Source: Isoetes taiwanensis
Taxonomy: Eukaryota; Streptophyta; Lycopodiopsida; Isoetales; Isoetaceae
NCBI GenBank assembly: GCA_021234155.1
Contig: JAJEKV010000113.1
Coordinates: forward strand, 744,001-808,000
Reading direction: 5' to 3'
Length of the DNA: 64,000 nucleotides
The position numbers and the translations under genes are program-made. The notes under the pieces are model-generated. The model worked only from the letters and a program-made list of their open reading frames with translations. It made no database searches and was not told where the DNA came from. Below are positions 54,926 to 64,000 of this stretch, one piece after another; positions within the stretch are counted from its first letter, which is position 1, and each line of letters begins with the position of its first letter.

Positions 54926-56109
54926 ACCACCACGAGGGAGGGTACTGGACTCTTCAATTCCATTGAAGTTTAAACAAAAAAACCGATGTAGAGTAGGTTA
55001 GCACATCCGATTTTGGGTTGTTGATACTTGAACCTAACATATATTTTGTTATGTTTAATCATGAACCTATCTTTATAATGTTAAGTTTTGAACGTTATAT
55101 TGTCTAGTGCATGGCTAAAATAGTGCATGTCTCAAATATACAGGAAACCTATTCTAAGATAGGGTCAATGGACCATATTAACTTGCTTTGTTACTGCAGA
55201 AACCTTAAATATTTCCTCATTTTAACTACGCATTGATCAAGATGTTATATGCTCTAATGTTTGCTTTTTGGTATGCACCAGGAATTTAAAGAATATCGCA
55301 TATGGAGGTATTGTCCAATGTCAAATTTGGTTGAATAAAATTAAGATTGGAAGTACCGTCAATCAGTCAACATGTCGACTAAGCACCTCAGGTATCTTAA
55401 CCATTACAGTATTTTGTACTCATGCAGCAATGCATTAAATCGATTTAATATTATATGATTGTTTTGATGATCATTAATAGGATTCAAACATTAGAAAGTC
55501 ACGATGTTCAAAGCGAACATGTCCAGAATCAACCGGTACCCAAAAAAAGAGGTCGCCCAAGTACGATTTAACAGCCATTGCAATTAAGCTTCATTTGATG
55601 TTTTATTTACATATCACTCATTATCTTAAAACTAAGCTAAAAAACATTACTAGGTCCAATACTTAACTGTTAAAATGGCATTTTCCCTTGGTTAATAAGG
55701 TTTTATTTAAATGTTTGCTTTTAGACACACTTCTAACTAATGCGAGTAAAGTGAATCACAAAATTTGAACCTCATTTTGAGAGCCTTGAAATAACATTTT
55801 TATCTTCAATATGAGGGCAAAGCATTATGGCTTGAGATATGCTTGAAGATGTGTTTTCACGTTGGTTCCAAGTTGACACAAATCCCCTCTAATGGATTTG
55901 GAAGAAGAGAAATGTTCGCGGCGGCCTTGGCCGCCGCGATAAATTTCTTGTATAAAATAATCGTGTTGAAGGGAGCCCTTGGTTTGGAGCAAAAAAGTTT
56001 ATCGGCTCCCCTTTTAACCCAAAAAACCAAGGGATTGTGTTAAGCCAATCATTAATTAAGGAGTGGATTGGCACTAATGTGACAAGCCAATCCGATATAT
56101 ATCTACTGT

Positions 56110-56400
56110 ATTGTTGTAGTCCAAACCTAGAATAAACCATATGCTTTTGCCAAGAACTAAAGATGGATTGGTTTAAGCCAATTCACGCTTCTTTCTCCGA
56201 GGTTAGGCAGATGCATCACGCTACAAGCAATGTTATTGAGCCCACTACAGACATGTTGTTCAAGGATCATGTTCTCTGCTAAGACAATCCACCTTCATAT
56301 TAGACTAAGACACAATGTTTCTATCGAATCAAAATGGATTTGGATCGCTTTAGTCTTGCAAAATCATCCCCAAGCCTTTAATTAGTATGCTCCTCCCTTC
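56110..56400 (+). repeat. Dispersed repeat, copy B
   Basis: Matches 17720-18010 in the same orientation with roughly one difference in six to eight bases by eye. Shared words are ATGCTTTTGCCAAGA, GGCAGATGCATCA and TGTTCTCTGCT. Confidence 0.8.
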
Positions 56401-56694
56401 TTTTTGGATTGCCCCCTGTTAAGGGGAAATTTGTTAGGGAGAGGGGGTTTGGGTATCTTGAGCTATATTCTAGGCATATCTAATGGCCTGAAGGCCATAA
56501 TTACTAGTTATTTTTTCGGCAGTGAAAAATATTTTCGTATTTTTCTATATGAATGTGGGTCTTAGGTTTTTGGCTTTTTGAACGCCAAAAAATCTTGGCC
56601 TCATTTTGCCCTAATCAGATTTTCCAGCCTTCATGCAATATTATCGGCGCTTGTTAATTCCTCGTTTATAGACAACCCTGTGGTTACCCCTTTA

Positions 56695-57492
56695 TGTCGA
56701 GTTATGCCAAGTATCTATTTATTTGCCAAATTGTCAAGAATTTGCTAGATGTCTCTAATGATAAGAACAACAAGTTGCAACATTATAACATGGCTTCAGT
56801 TTCTATTGGCATGATATAATGGATGTGTTTTAATCTACCATTCATTAACTAGACTAGATAGCCCAGTACCATGGTTCGAAAATAGGGGAGTTCCTCCCCT
56901 AAAAATCCGCCCACTTGTCTTAAAATCCGATCATCCTGAAAAATTTCCGGCAATTTTTCGGCAAAAAAATAACAAATTTCCGGCATAATACACTAAAAAA
57001 TGCACGAATATATATTTTTTCCGGTAGCCTCAAAAAGCCAGCGGCATTTTTTCTAGCTAGACTCATTGCTATTTTTGAGCCCTACCCAGTACCATGCCTA
57101 GAATATCATTTTGTGTGGCATAGCCTTCACATTAGACTAGCACCACTACATGACTTAACATTTTACCTCTGGCGTGTTTTTTCTTTTCCTATAGAACTTC
57201 AATCTCTAATGGAGTTACATTAAGCAATGTGGAATGGAAAGGGGGAAATCATTCCTGCTGTCCTAGCAACTTAGAGAATCAGGGAGTGCTCCAGATTCTC
57301 CAGGTCATTAAGGAAGCAAAAATCACCCCCAAATTTCCCAGGTCGCTGGGGCAGTACGAGTGGCTTTCCCAATTCCATTCGATAATGTCAAGAAAACACC
57401 TCTCTATTTTATAACCTATCTTCCAGTTACCTGCAAGAATGCACATCAACTTTTGATTCTACGATGCAACGTATTTATTTCGGCATAGAACT
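56695..57492 (+). repeat. Dispersed direct repeat, copy B (interrupted)
   Basis: Counterpart of 52755-53236. It shares ATGATAAGAACAACA, TTTCTATTGGCAT(G/T)ATAT and the whole block from TCAATCTCTAATGGAGTTAC to TTCGGCATAGAACT. It is interrupted by the 211-bp insertion at 56874-57084. Confidence 0.85.
56874..57084. mobile_element. 211-bp insertion with 12-bp target duplication
   Basis: CCCAGTACCATG occurs exactly at 56862-56873 and 57085-57096, bracketing 211 bases. The ends are weakly inverted: GTTCGAAAATAG on the left and CTATTTTTGAGC on the right. The interior repeats TTTCCGGCA words. A 12-bp duplication fits a MULE-type MITE or a SINE/LINE-type insertion; no poly(A) or simple-repeat tail is present, which favours the DNA-transposon reading. 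Confidence 0.7.
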
Positions 57493-58670
57493 TGTCTCTT
57501 CCTCCCCGCCCCCCCCCCAACAAAAGCATAGGTCACATAGATTAACATTTTGTCTAGGACGTAGTTATTAACATAAAAAGCCAGTATGACTCTAATGGCA
57601 TGTCAATTTATGCCATCTGGCAATTTTTTTGCCAAGATATCGGCCTAGATTTGTAATAATGAAATTTTGTTAACATTATAGCTTTTAGGTGATATTCCCC
57701 TTAACATTCTACTTTGCATTCTAGTTGACATTCCACTTTTAAATTCTATTCTACTTTACAACGCGGCCCTAGACCCATCAGGCCCACGCATTGGCTGATG
57801 ACGAGAGATTTGGCTGATAACAAGGGACCTGACACATTAGCACATGTCTTGGACGACGTTGCAAGATAGTTTCAACGTTTAAATTTGCTTATACTATACA
57901 ACGAAATCATAGAAAAACCATGTGAAAAAACGTATAAAAATCTAAAAGTAACCCCCTGTTATTGTGCTACATATTAATAGAAAAAAGTATCAATACAACG
58001 TACAAACAAGACAAAATTTCTCTTATTGAAACAATTTTTGCCTCAACAATATCAATTTCTTATGTCGAAACAAGGCATCATCTCAGTATATATAGCAGGT
58101 TTCATCAAAGAACTAATTTTAGGAGGCAGTACAAGAAATTTCATCCAGTTTCAATGTTCAGAACCAGGAGCTAGTTTTCAAACTACAACAGTAACATCTA
58201 AATGACTGACAATTGCTCATTTGTAGATGAAATTCCATTTAGGTGAAATTCCTAGCGGACTTGGCGGCATGGTTTCCACACTAGGAATATCACCTAAATG
58301 GTGCTTTTTATTATGTGGGAGCAACCTAAACCCAATTCAGTGGTGGTGACACGTGGCAAGAAAAAACTTTTGTACTCGTACTTTCATTTTCTCCTCTTCT
58401 CTTCAGCCACCATACATATTGGATGCCAAGAATAGCATTAATTCATCAACTTTTAAAGGAGAAGCATACTTCATGCAACTCAATCATGTTTGTTAAGAAA
58501 GAGATCATTTTTACAGAATGAAGACCAAAGATTACAAAATTGTTTGGAAAAACAATAAATTTGGTGGGAACTGAAAAGATTGAGTGTCTGACATAAACAA
58601 TTTGAATTGCTTATTTTTGTACATTTATGTTTTTTTTGTTTTATAAACCGTTTAACGATTATTTTTTTTT
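57493..58670. other. Intergenic, nothing seen
   Basis: AT-rich, with a C-run near 57505. ATGGCATTTGCC-type words recur without clear structure. The stretch AAATTCCATTTAGGTGAAATTCCTAG near 58228 contains a short direct repeat. Confidence 0.4.
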
Positions 58671-59504
58671 TGCAATCAGAGTGACATTGAATTTGAAGAC
58701 CCCTTGTGTATACAGTCAAGATGTTCTACGAAGCATGGTAGAATGAGTAGGTTGAGAAACAATGAAAAGGTAACTTGTGTAGACTATCGAAGAACGAAAT
58801 GCCTAATTGCAAACTAAGATGAAAGGATGTAGACCCAAGGGATTCACCTATATATTTTTGGATATGGCATTTGCGTTCCAATACCCTCATCGTACGCATA
58901 AAAATGCCTTCCTATATCCATGTACTCCTTAAAATACAATCAGGCAAGTGAGTTAAATGGTAGATACCCCTTATTATAAGTATGCAATATGCATAAAAAA
59001 CCCCATAGCGTACACTTAGATAGTTTATATGCATAACACAAGTGCACCCCCCTTGGATCTAGATACCATTGTTTGGAAATGAATTAAATTGAATTGAATT
59101 TAATTTATTTCGTCCACGGAGAGTGATACCATTGTTTTGTACTTTATTTCTATGTGTCTTCTCGGTTTGGATAATGAAGTGGATTTTGTTTGTGAATAGA
59201 TGACATGTTTGTCCACCAAGAATCACGTTTTGACATGTTAAGACAAGATTTCATGTGTAAGCTATAGATCTGCTATCTCAAAATGGGACAAATTAGCTTG
59301 CATTTGGTTGAGTAGGAAGGATAGATAGATAGTACTTTTTACTTCAAAGACTATATATAATTAGAAAAAAGACAATTCCGATAAACATTCATAAAATTGC
59401 ATGTCATGCATACCAATAATATATTTTGTTCTTATCTAAACATATATAATCAATAGAAGAAATTTATTGCGGCATCCAAGGCCAACCCATGTAGAAGATA
59501 CTCG

Positions 59505-59726
59505 GTGCAATATCAAATGTCATGGATGACATCCAATGTTGAAGGAAATATGATGATTGAAAGCACCTTATGTCCTCAAGAAGATGTCATGAATGTGGAT
59601 CGTGATCAGAATTACTTTATATCCTTAAAAACAAGATGGCGCATTAAACGGGAGCAAATCATCGAAATGGGAGCAAAAGGAATATTCCTCAAAGATTCTT
59701 ATTTTTCCAAAAAAGAGCTAAAATGA
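59505..59726 (+). CDS. Candidate terminal exon, unknown gene
   Basis: Open for 73 codons with coding-like composition: CPQEDVMNVDRDQNYFISLK then TRWRIKREQIIEMGAKGIFL, ending KKELK-stop. The basic WRIKREQ helix could bind nucleic acid. No family recognised. It may belong with the small exon-like segment at 58678-58767 (plus strand, acceptor and donor present). Confidence 0.25.
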   Translation: MQYQMSWMTSNVEGNMMIESTLCPQEDVMNVDRDQNYFISLKTRWRIKREQIIEMGAKGIFLKDSYFSKKELK

Positions 59727-60012
59727 GGTATATAAAAAAAAGACATAAATTGTGTTTTGACCACCCCCCCCCTCCCCAAAAAAAAAAAATCACCAATTTT
59801 TTTTTGTGCAAAAACAAAATTGACTATGTGACACTTTTCACAGCAATTAGAACTTCCTTAAAGTATATTTTTGGAGAGAACATCTAATTTAAGAAAATAT
59901 TACCTTTAACCGAAAGTTGAAGTGAAGTCTTCAACTGAAATTGTAGTATTTTCAAAAATTGAAGATAAAATCCTCATATTCACATGCAAAATTTACAGTG
60001 TTTTCCTAAGAC

Positions 60013-60695
60013 TCAGTTATGTGCAAAAGTGTGAGGAGTGATGAAAGAGGAATCCAGCACATCATCATGCTCGTTTATGCCTTCGTCATCACATTCACTT
60101 CTTCCATTGTCACTTGAGGAAGTGCTAGAGTTATCTTCCTCGTCACTATCAACCGAGGATGAATCATTGTCACCTTCTTCATCTTCTTCCTCATAATTAC
60201 AAGCTTTTTTAAGCAAGTTGACCGTCCTTTGACGTAGATGATTGTCTGATTTCAATTTGAAATCATGGCACAATATAGTCACGTCACGTAGGTTTAGCTC
60301 ATCCCTACAACCTACTTTCTTGGCATTTTTTCCCTTCCTTGACTTCTATTTCTAACTCATATCTACCTTCAAAAGCATTTTCTGAACGTGTAGCAAGCCA
60401 GTGAATCTTGAGCTTAGTCACGAAGCTTTCCTCCTTGATTGTATCGAGTACTTTTGCTATCCAAAAAGGTCGCCCTTTTTCATCCTCCTCGGTCGGAAGA
60501 GCAATCAGCATATCTTTGGCAATTTCTGTGATATTACCTGGAGTCTCATTCTTGCATCTTGGTCCGAGGTACATGACCCGATCCTCGTCTTCCTATACTG
60601 CATGTGCTACTGTAGCATTGCTCTGACCTGCCTGGTTCTGGGGTTGATGGAAAGCGTTAGGCCATTGAAAAAGTTCCTGCAACTGCCTTACAGTT
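60013..60695 (-). pseudogene. Orphan gene fragment with acidic C-terminal tail, probable transposon relic
   Basis: On the minus strand, LTVRQLQELFQWPNAFHQPQ (60690 leftwards) runs to a stop near 60596. The frame then continues EDEDRVMYLGPRCKNETPGN, GRPFWIAKVLDTIKEESFVT, LKIHWLATRSENAFEGRYEL. A frameshift in the A-run near 60320 leads to KKVGCRDELNLRDVTILCHD, LKSDNHLRQRTVNLLKKA and a Ser/Asp/Glu-rich tail ending at 60013. The block FWIAKV...KIHW...FEGRYE resembles a small beta-rich domain seen at the ends of some plant transposon-borne proteins, from general familiarity only. The stop and frameshift make it non-functional. Confidence 0.5.
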
Positions 60696-61435
60696 AGATT
60701 TTGAAGCACAATTCGAACAAAGAAACTTCTAAGAAGTACTTAAAGCTCGAGGAAATTCCATTCTCAATTGCTTTTAAGGGGAACAGATTTGAGGAAGCAC
60801 AACCCCTCTGCTGGACTCCAATCTTTAGTTGTGGTATGTTTCTTCATCATTCTTTAAGTAAAACTTGATATGATGTTGAAAGGTAAGATCATTCAACTTA
60901 TTCACTTGTCATATGGTTTTTCGTCGTCGCCGTTGGTGCATTGATTGTTGTGGTCGTAGTTTGTGGTTTGTGTTCGGTTTTTTGTGCCTTATTTGTTTAC
61001 GCTTTCCATTTGCCCGATAGTTTTGGCTTTCTTATTTGTTACTCCATCTTTATGAAGTTTGCATCATTTGTCCTCGTTTTCCTCCCACCCTTCCTTATTA
61101 GGTTTTGCATTCTATGGCTAGCTTTTTCACCTTCAATATTCTCATCTTTTGTCTCGCCTCTGCTCCCTCTGGGTTCACCAATCTCATTTAGTAGTTGTTT
61201 CTTCTTTGACACGCCCATGGTATAGGTCGCTCCTTGTATATTATTCTTTGTCGTTCTCTATCAGGTCACTCCAGTTTCGAATCAGTTCTTCATCACACAA
61301 AGGTCTTAGTTTCATAGTTGTTTTATATGATGTCTCTTTTCTGCATCTCTATCGCTAAGAAATCGCCTGCCCTCTCAGTGATCTTACTTGTTTTTGCTCG
61401 CAGTTTTGGTCTGTGATTGGAGGAGGTAGGTTCCT
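60696..61435. other. Intergenic, T-rich
   Basis: Open frames here arise from T-rich, hydrophobic-coding sequence (Phe, Leu, Ser, Val) with no domain. I see no gene. Confidence 0.45.
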
Positions 61436-63120
61436 AGATGTTGTTGCTTTGTAAAGGACCTTTCCCTAGAATGCTATGGTTCTCTTCTTATAAGAAGATA
61501 ACCATCATTCTTGGGAAAGGGATGTCTGTTTTGGCGTCACGCCATTTTGGGCGTCAAAACCATCTATAGCCTGAGCCTTCTATCGCGCAGACTTTCTTTG
61601 GCTCTGTCTCTATATATCCGCTTTGCTTGCCAGTATTCCTCATCGGCATTTCCTCTGAGCTAAATTCTGTTTGTTCCAGAGTTTCCCTCCCTCCCTCCTC
61701 TGAGTCTAGTCACCTGGTATCGGCTCGCCTTAACATCTATTGGTCTCTTCTCGTTCCATCTAGTGAAGGCTGGATCAACTCTTCTCTTCTATTTCTTTGT
61801 GGCTGGTGGTCTTTGCAATTTCCTGGCGAGCATTTGTTGCTTCTGGAGGGCACCTAGGGGCAGACCCCCATGGTCGGGCCTAGACTATTTCTATCTTACT
61901 CTCTCTCTCTCTCTCGGCGTAGCTCTGTGGCTTCTGAGTATTCTCATTTGGTGTGTCATTTTCCTGAAATCCTTGTTCCGTCCTGCTCGTGTGTTTTCTG
62001 ATTCAGTTAGCGTTCTATTGCTTAGCTCGTAAGGGTGTCTAACCCCTTGTCTTTAAACTTCCATGTGGTCTATTTATTTGCAATGGGTGCAGGATGGATC
62101 GTCTTTTCAATTTTTGATATTGTGCTATTGTGCTTGGTCGCTCGTGTTGGCTATTAACTATTTGATTACTATCGAGTTAGTTCTCAGTTGGCCAATAGGC
62201 CCCTGCATTTTTCTAGCGTATCACTTGTCGCTTCTGGTGGGCATCGAGAGAAAGCTGCCCTCGGTCGAGCCTGTATATAGATATTGGAATTCTCGATCTC
62301 GGCATAGCCTCGTGGCTTCCGACGATCCTCGTGGGTTGTTTCCCCATATTGATGTTGTGATTTTTGTATTCTTGATCCCGGTGTAGCATCGGGGCTTCAG
62401 GTTTCTCATGGAATATTTCTCTTTTTCGATATTGTAATTCTTGTATTATTGGCCCAGTTTTATAGTCTCCTGACACTTGGCCCGTGGGTGGCTCCTAACC
62501 CTTACACTTCGACTATTGGCATGATTTTTGCACTTTTTGGAGCTCTGACCTCATTGATGCTCATGGGGTGGCTTGACTTGCCGAGCTGCCCAATTTTTAG
62601 CTCTGATCTCACTAGTGCAGGTGGAGTTGCGTGTTCAGACGAGTAGCCAAGGGCCGGCGCATGGAGTTGGTGTGGCAACTTTAGCGGGACATATTTTGAA
62701 TTGCAGCTTGGATGGTTGCCAAGGTGGACGCGTGTAATATTGGGGTGGGGATCTTAGTACAACTTGTTGAGGCACAGCTTCGACGAGCGGCAGTACTTTT
62801 TTAGAGTTGCAGTTTGGGCAGTGTGGTGGCGATCTTCTGGCTTCTTCTGTCTTGACTTTCTACTGGGGCCTAGCCTCACTATGAAGGATTTTTGTGTTAC
62901 CATCGAATTTATCTAGACAGTTGAGGATGCTATTGTTTCTTACTCATTTTGGGGTTCATCATTGGGTACCCCTATGTATCATTGTACTCATTCATTCAGC
63001 TCAATGGAACACCACTTCACTTTTGTTGCTTTCGAAGGACCTTTCCCTCGAAAGGTCCATGACAGCATCAATCCAAGCAATCAGAACAACATTTTGGGAA
63101 GGGATGAACTCTTTATATAA
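61436..63120. repeat. Diverged direct repeats, possibly a decayed repeat element
   Basis: TTGTTGCTTT(GTA/CGA)AGGACCTTTCCCT occurs at about 61442 and 63020, each followed within about 80 bases by TTGGGAAAGGGATG or TTGGGAAGGGATG. Inside, TTGCTTCTGGAGGGCA...GGTCGGGCCT (61826) and TCGCTTCTGGTGGGCA...GGTCGAGCCT (62228) are about 400 bases apart, and GGCGTAGCTCTGTGGCTTC-like words recur near 61915, 62309 and 62380. A (CT)n run is at 61902-61916. No coding domain was found. Confidence 0.5.
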
Positions 63121-64000
63121 ATGATACCATTTCATTTAGCCAAATATCGACATCTTGTCTTAGTCGCATTCTTCGTGGCTTCCTGGTTCCCTCTAATTTT
63201 TCCTCGACCATCCTTGTCCCTTGTTCCCCCCTTACCTTTTCTTCAGCCATTCCATAATCTCATATCGTAACTAGATACTTCCATTGGAGGGCGCTTCTCC
63301 TCTTTTTGCATGGGTTTCTTCATCGGTGTCTTTGGCACTATAAAAAATTCTCGTAGTTTGAGTGGTTATAGTTCTAGTTCTTCAAGTTCAACCAAATCAA
63401 GACATCATTAAACAAGATCAAAAGGACTCATAGCTACTGCTATTAAGAAACGTAAAAAAAAAGTGGACCCTTTGAGCTTCCGTCAATCACAATAGTTGTC
63501 ATTGCCTCAATACAAAAGCATTCCAAATCTGTTACATAGTGGTATGACTCAAGCAAATACAAAACTAGAAATTGTCCTTCATTTCTTGTACTCTGTCCAA
63601 TACTGATAGAAAGAAAGAAGCTTAGAAACTCAATAGTAACATCAAAGGTTAAATCTCCAATAAGCTATTCCGTGCAAAGGCTCGCTTTGCTACTTTATTC
63701 AATGAAATTGATAGAAAGAAAGAAAATTGCAATAAGCTATTCGAGTGCAAAGACTCCCCTTGCTATAAAAAAGAAGCAAAAGAGTCAAATATCAAGTGTA
63801 GAAAAAAATGGGTGAAATGTCTCACATCTTGGAAGCTTCAAGTCTTCTGGCAGCTATAGAGTAAGAATAGGTTCAAGATATGCTCATCATTATACCCAAA
63901 CAATCGATGCCCATTTTGCCTTTGGTCTTAGTTTCTGCAGTGGCTGCATAGAGCTGGAGCTTTAGACTTTGAGCTACAAATACGACAGCTCTTGGCGTGG
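63121..64000. other. Window end, no gene seen
   Basis: Two related segments with GAAAGAAAGAA and AATAAGCTATTCCGTGCAAAGGCT / AATAAGCTATTCGAGTGCAAAGACT near 63660 and 63730 form a short tandem duplication. Nothing coding. Confidence 0.4.

Noticed and set aside
56871-56880. GGTTCGAA as a tRNA or SINE B box
   Set aside because: It lies at the very end of the 211-bp insertion, with no A box upstream inside the element and no simple-repeat tail.
60941-62646. Several hydrophobic plus-strand ORFs resembling membrane proteins
   Set aside because: They follow from T-rich sequence, are short and overlapping, and sit in diverged direct repeats.
1-64000. CRISPR-like arrays, operons or phage-type defence systems
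   Set aside because: The repeats lack regular spacing with unique spacers and the coding genes are intron-containing plant genes or retroelements.

Overview
The window looks like nuclear DNA from a land plant with a large, transposon-rich genome. Short GT-AG introns, plant-type Copia, LINE and MITE elements, a plant-type RPA14 gene and remnants of plant LysM-type receptor kinase and J-domain genes support this. The species is not readable. The mix of LINEs, a pogo-type transposase and TTAA-flanked elements would fit a fern or gymnosperm at least as well as an angiosperm, but that is inference. There are no rRNA genes, convincing tRNA genes, CRISPR arrays, plasmid-like or bacterial features.

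Layout. 0-4.1 kb is a three-level nest on the minus strand: a 645-bp hAT-type MITE (perfect 13-bp TIRs, 8-bp TSD) inside the gag gene of a Copia element, whose 5' LTR abuts the endonuclease region of a decayed LINE. 4-9 kb is AT-rich, with a local tandem duplication and a 2.67-kb non-coding element bounded by TTAA. 9.0-11.4 kb holds a broken multi-exon gene: coiled coil, RING-like finger, then NIF/FCP1-like phosphatase fold. 13.4-17.3 kb has a tandem array, a small acidic-protein gene (+), a GGCCTTAGTGCC minisatellite and two minus-strand ORFs of an unrecognised, probably mobile, family. 20-24.5 kb contains a receptor-kinase remnant and a foldback element with perfect 119-bp arms. 25.0-27.7 kb is a second, inverted copy of the TTAA-flanked element. 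28.7-32.4 kb is a complete but defective 3.74-kb Copia element with 169/171-bp LTRs and a CTTAT TSD. 33.6-35.7 kb is a pogo-type (DDE_1) transposase gene with two frameshifts. 37.5-38.4 kb holds a J-domain pseudogene fragment next to a second copy of the orphan domain found at 15.4-16.1 kb. 39.8-41.2 kb is a third Copia relic, 41.9-45.1 kb a decayed LINE with a (TTA)n tail, 45.7-46.0 kb a possible SINE with a (CCTT)n tail, and 48.0-48.8 kb a fourth Copia relic carrying two adjacent MITEs. 49.7-50.1 kb is the best host gene, RPA14 (RPA3), with one coding intron. 52.3-52.7 kb encodes a secreted ten-cysteine peptide. 52.8-57.5 kb contains a long direct repeat, one copy split by a 211-bp insertion with a 12-bp TSD. 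60.0-60.7 kb holds another broken orphan gene, and the last 3 kb is T-rich diverged repeat.

Only three genes look possibly functional: RPA14, the cysteine-rich peptide and the acidic protein at 14.2 kb. Everything else coding is transposon or pseudogene. There is no operon-like or obviously cooperative gene system. The interest lies in nested insertions, the TTAA-flanked element pair with internal palindromic motifs, the perfect foldback, and recurring orphan domains that suggest an undescribed repeat family.
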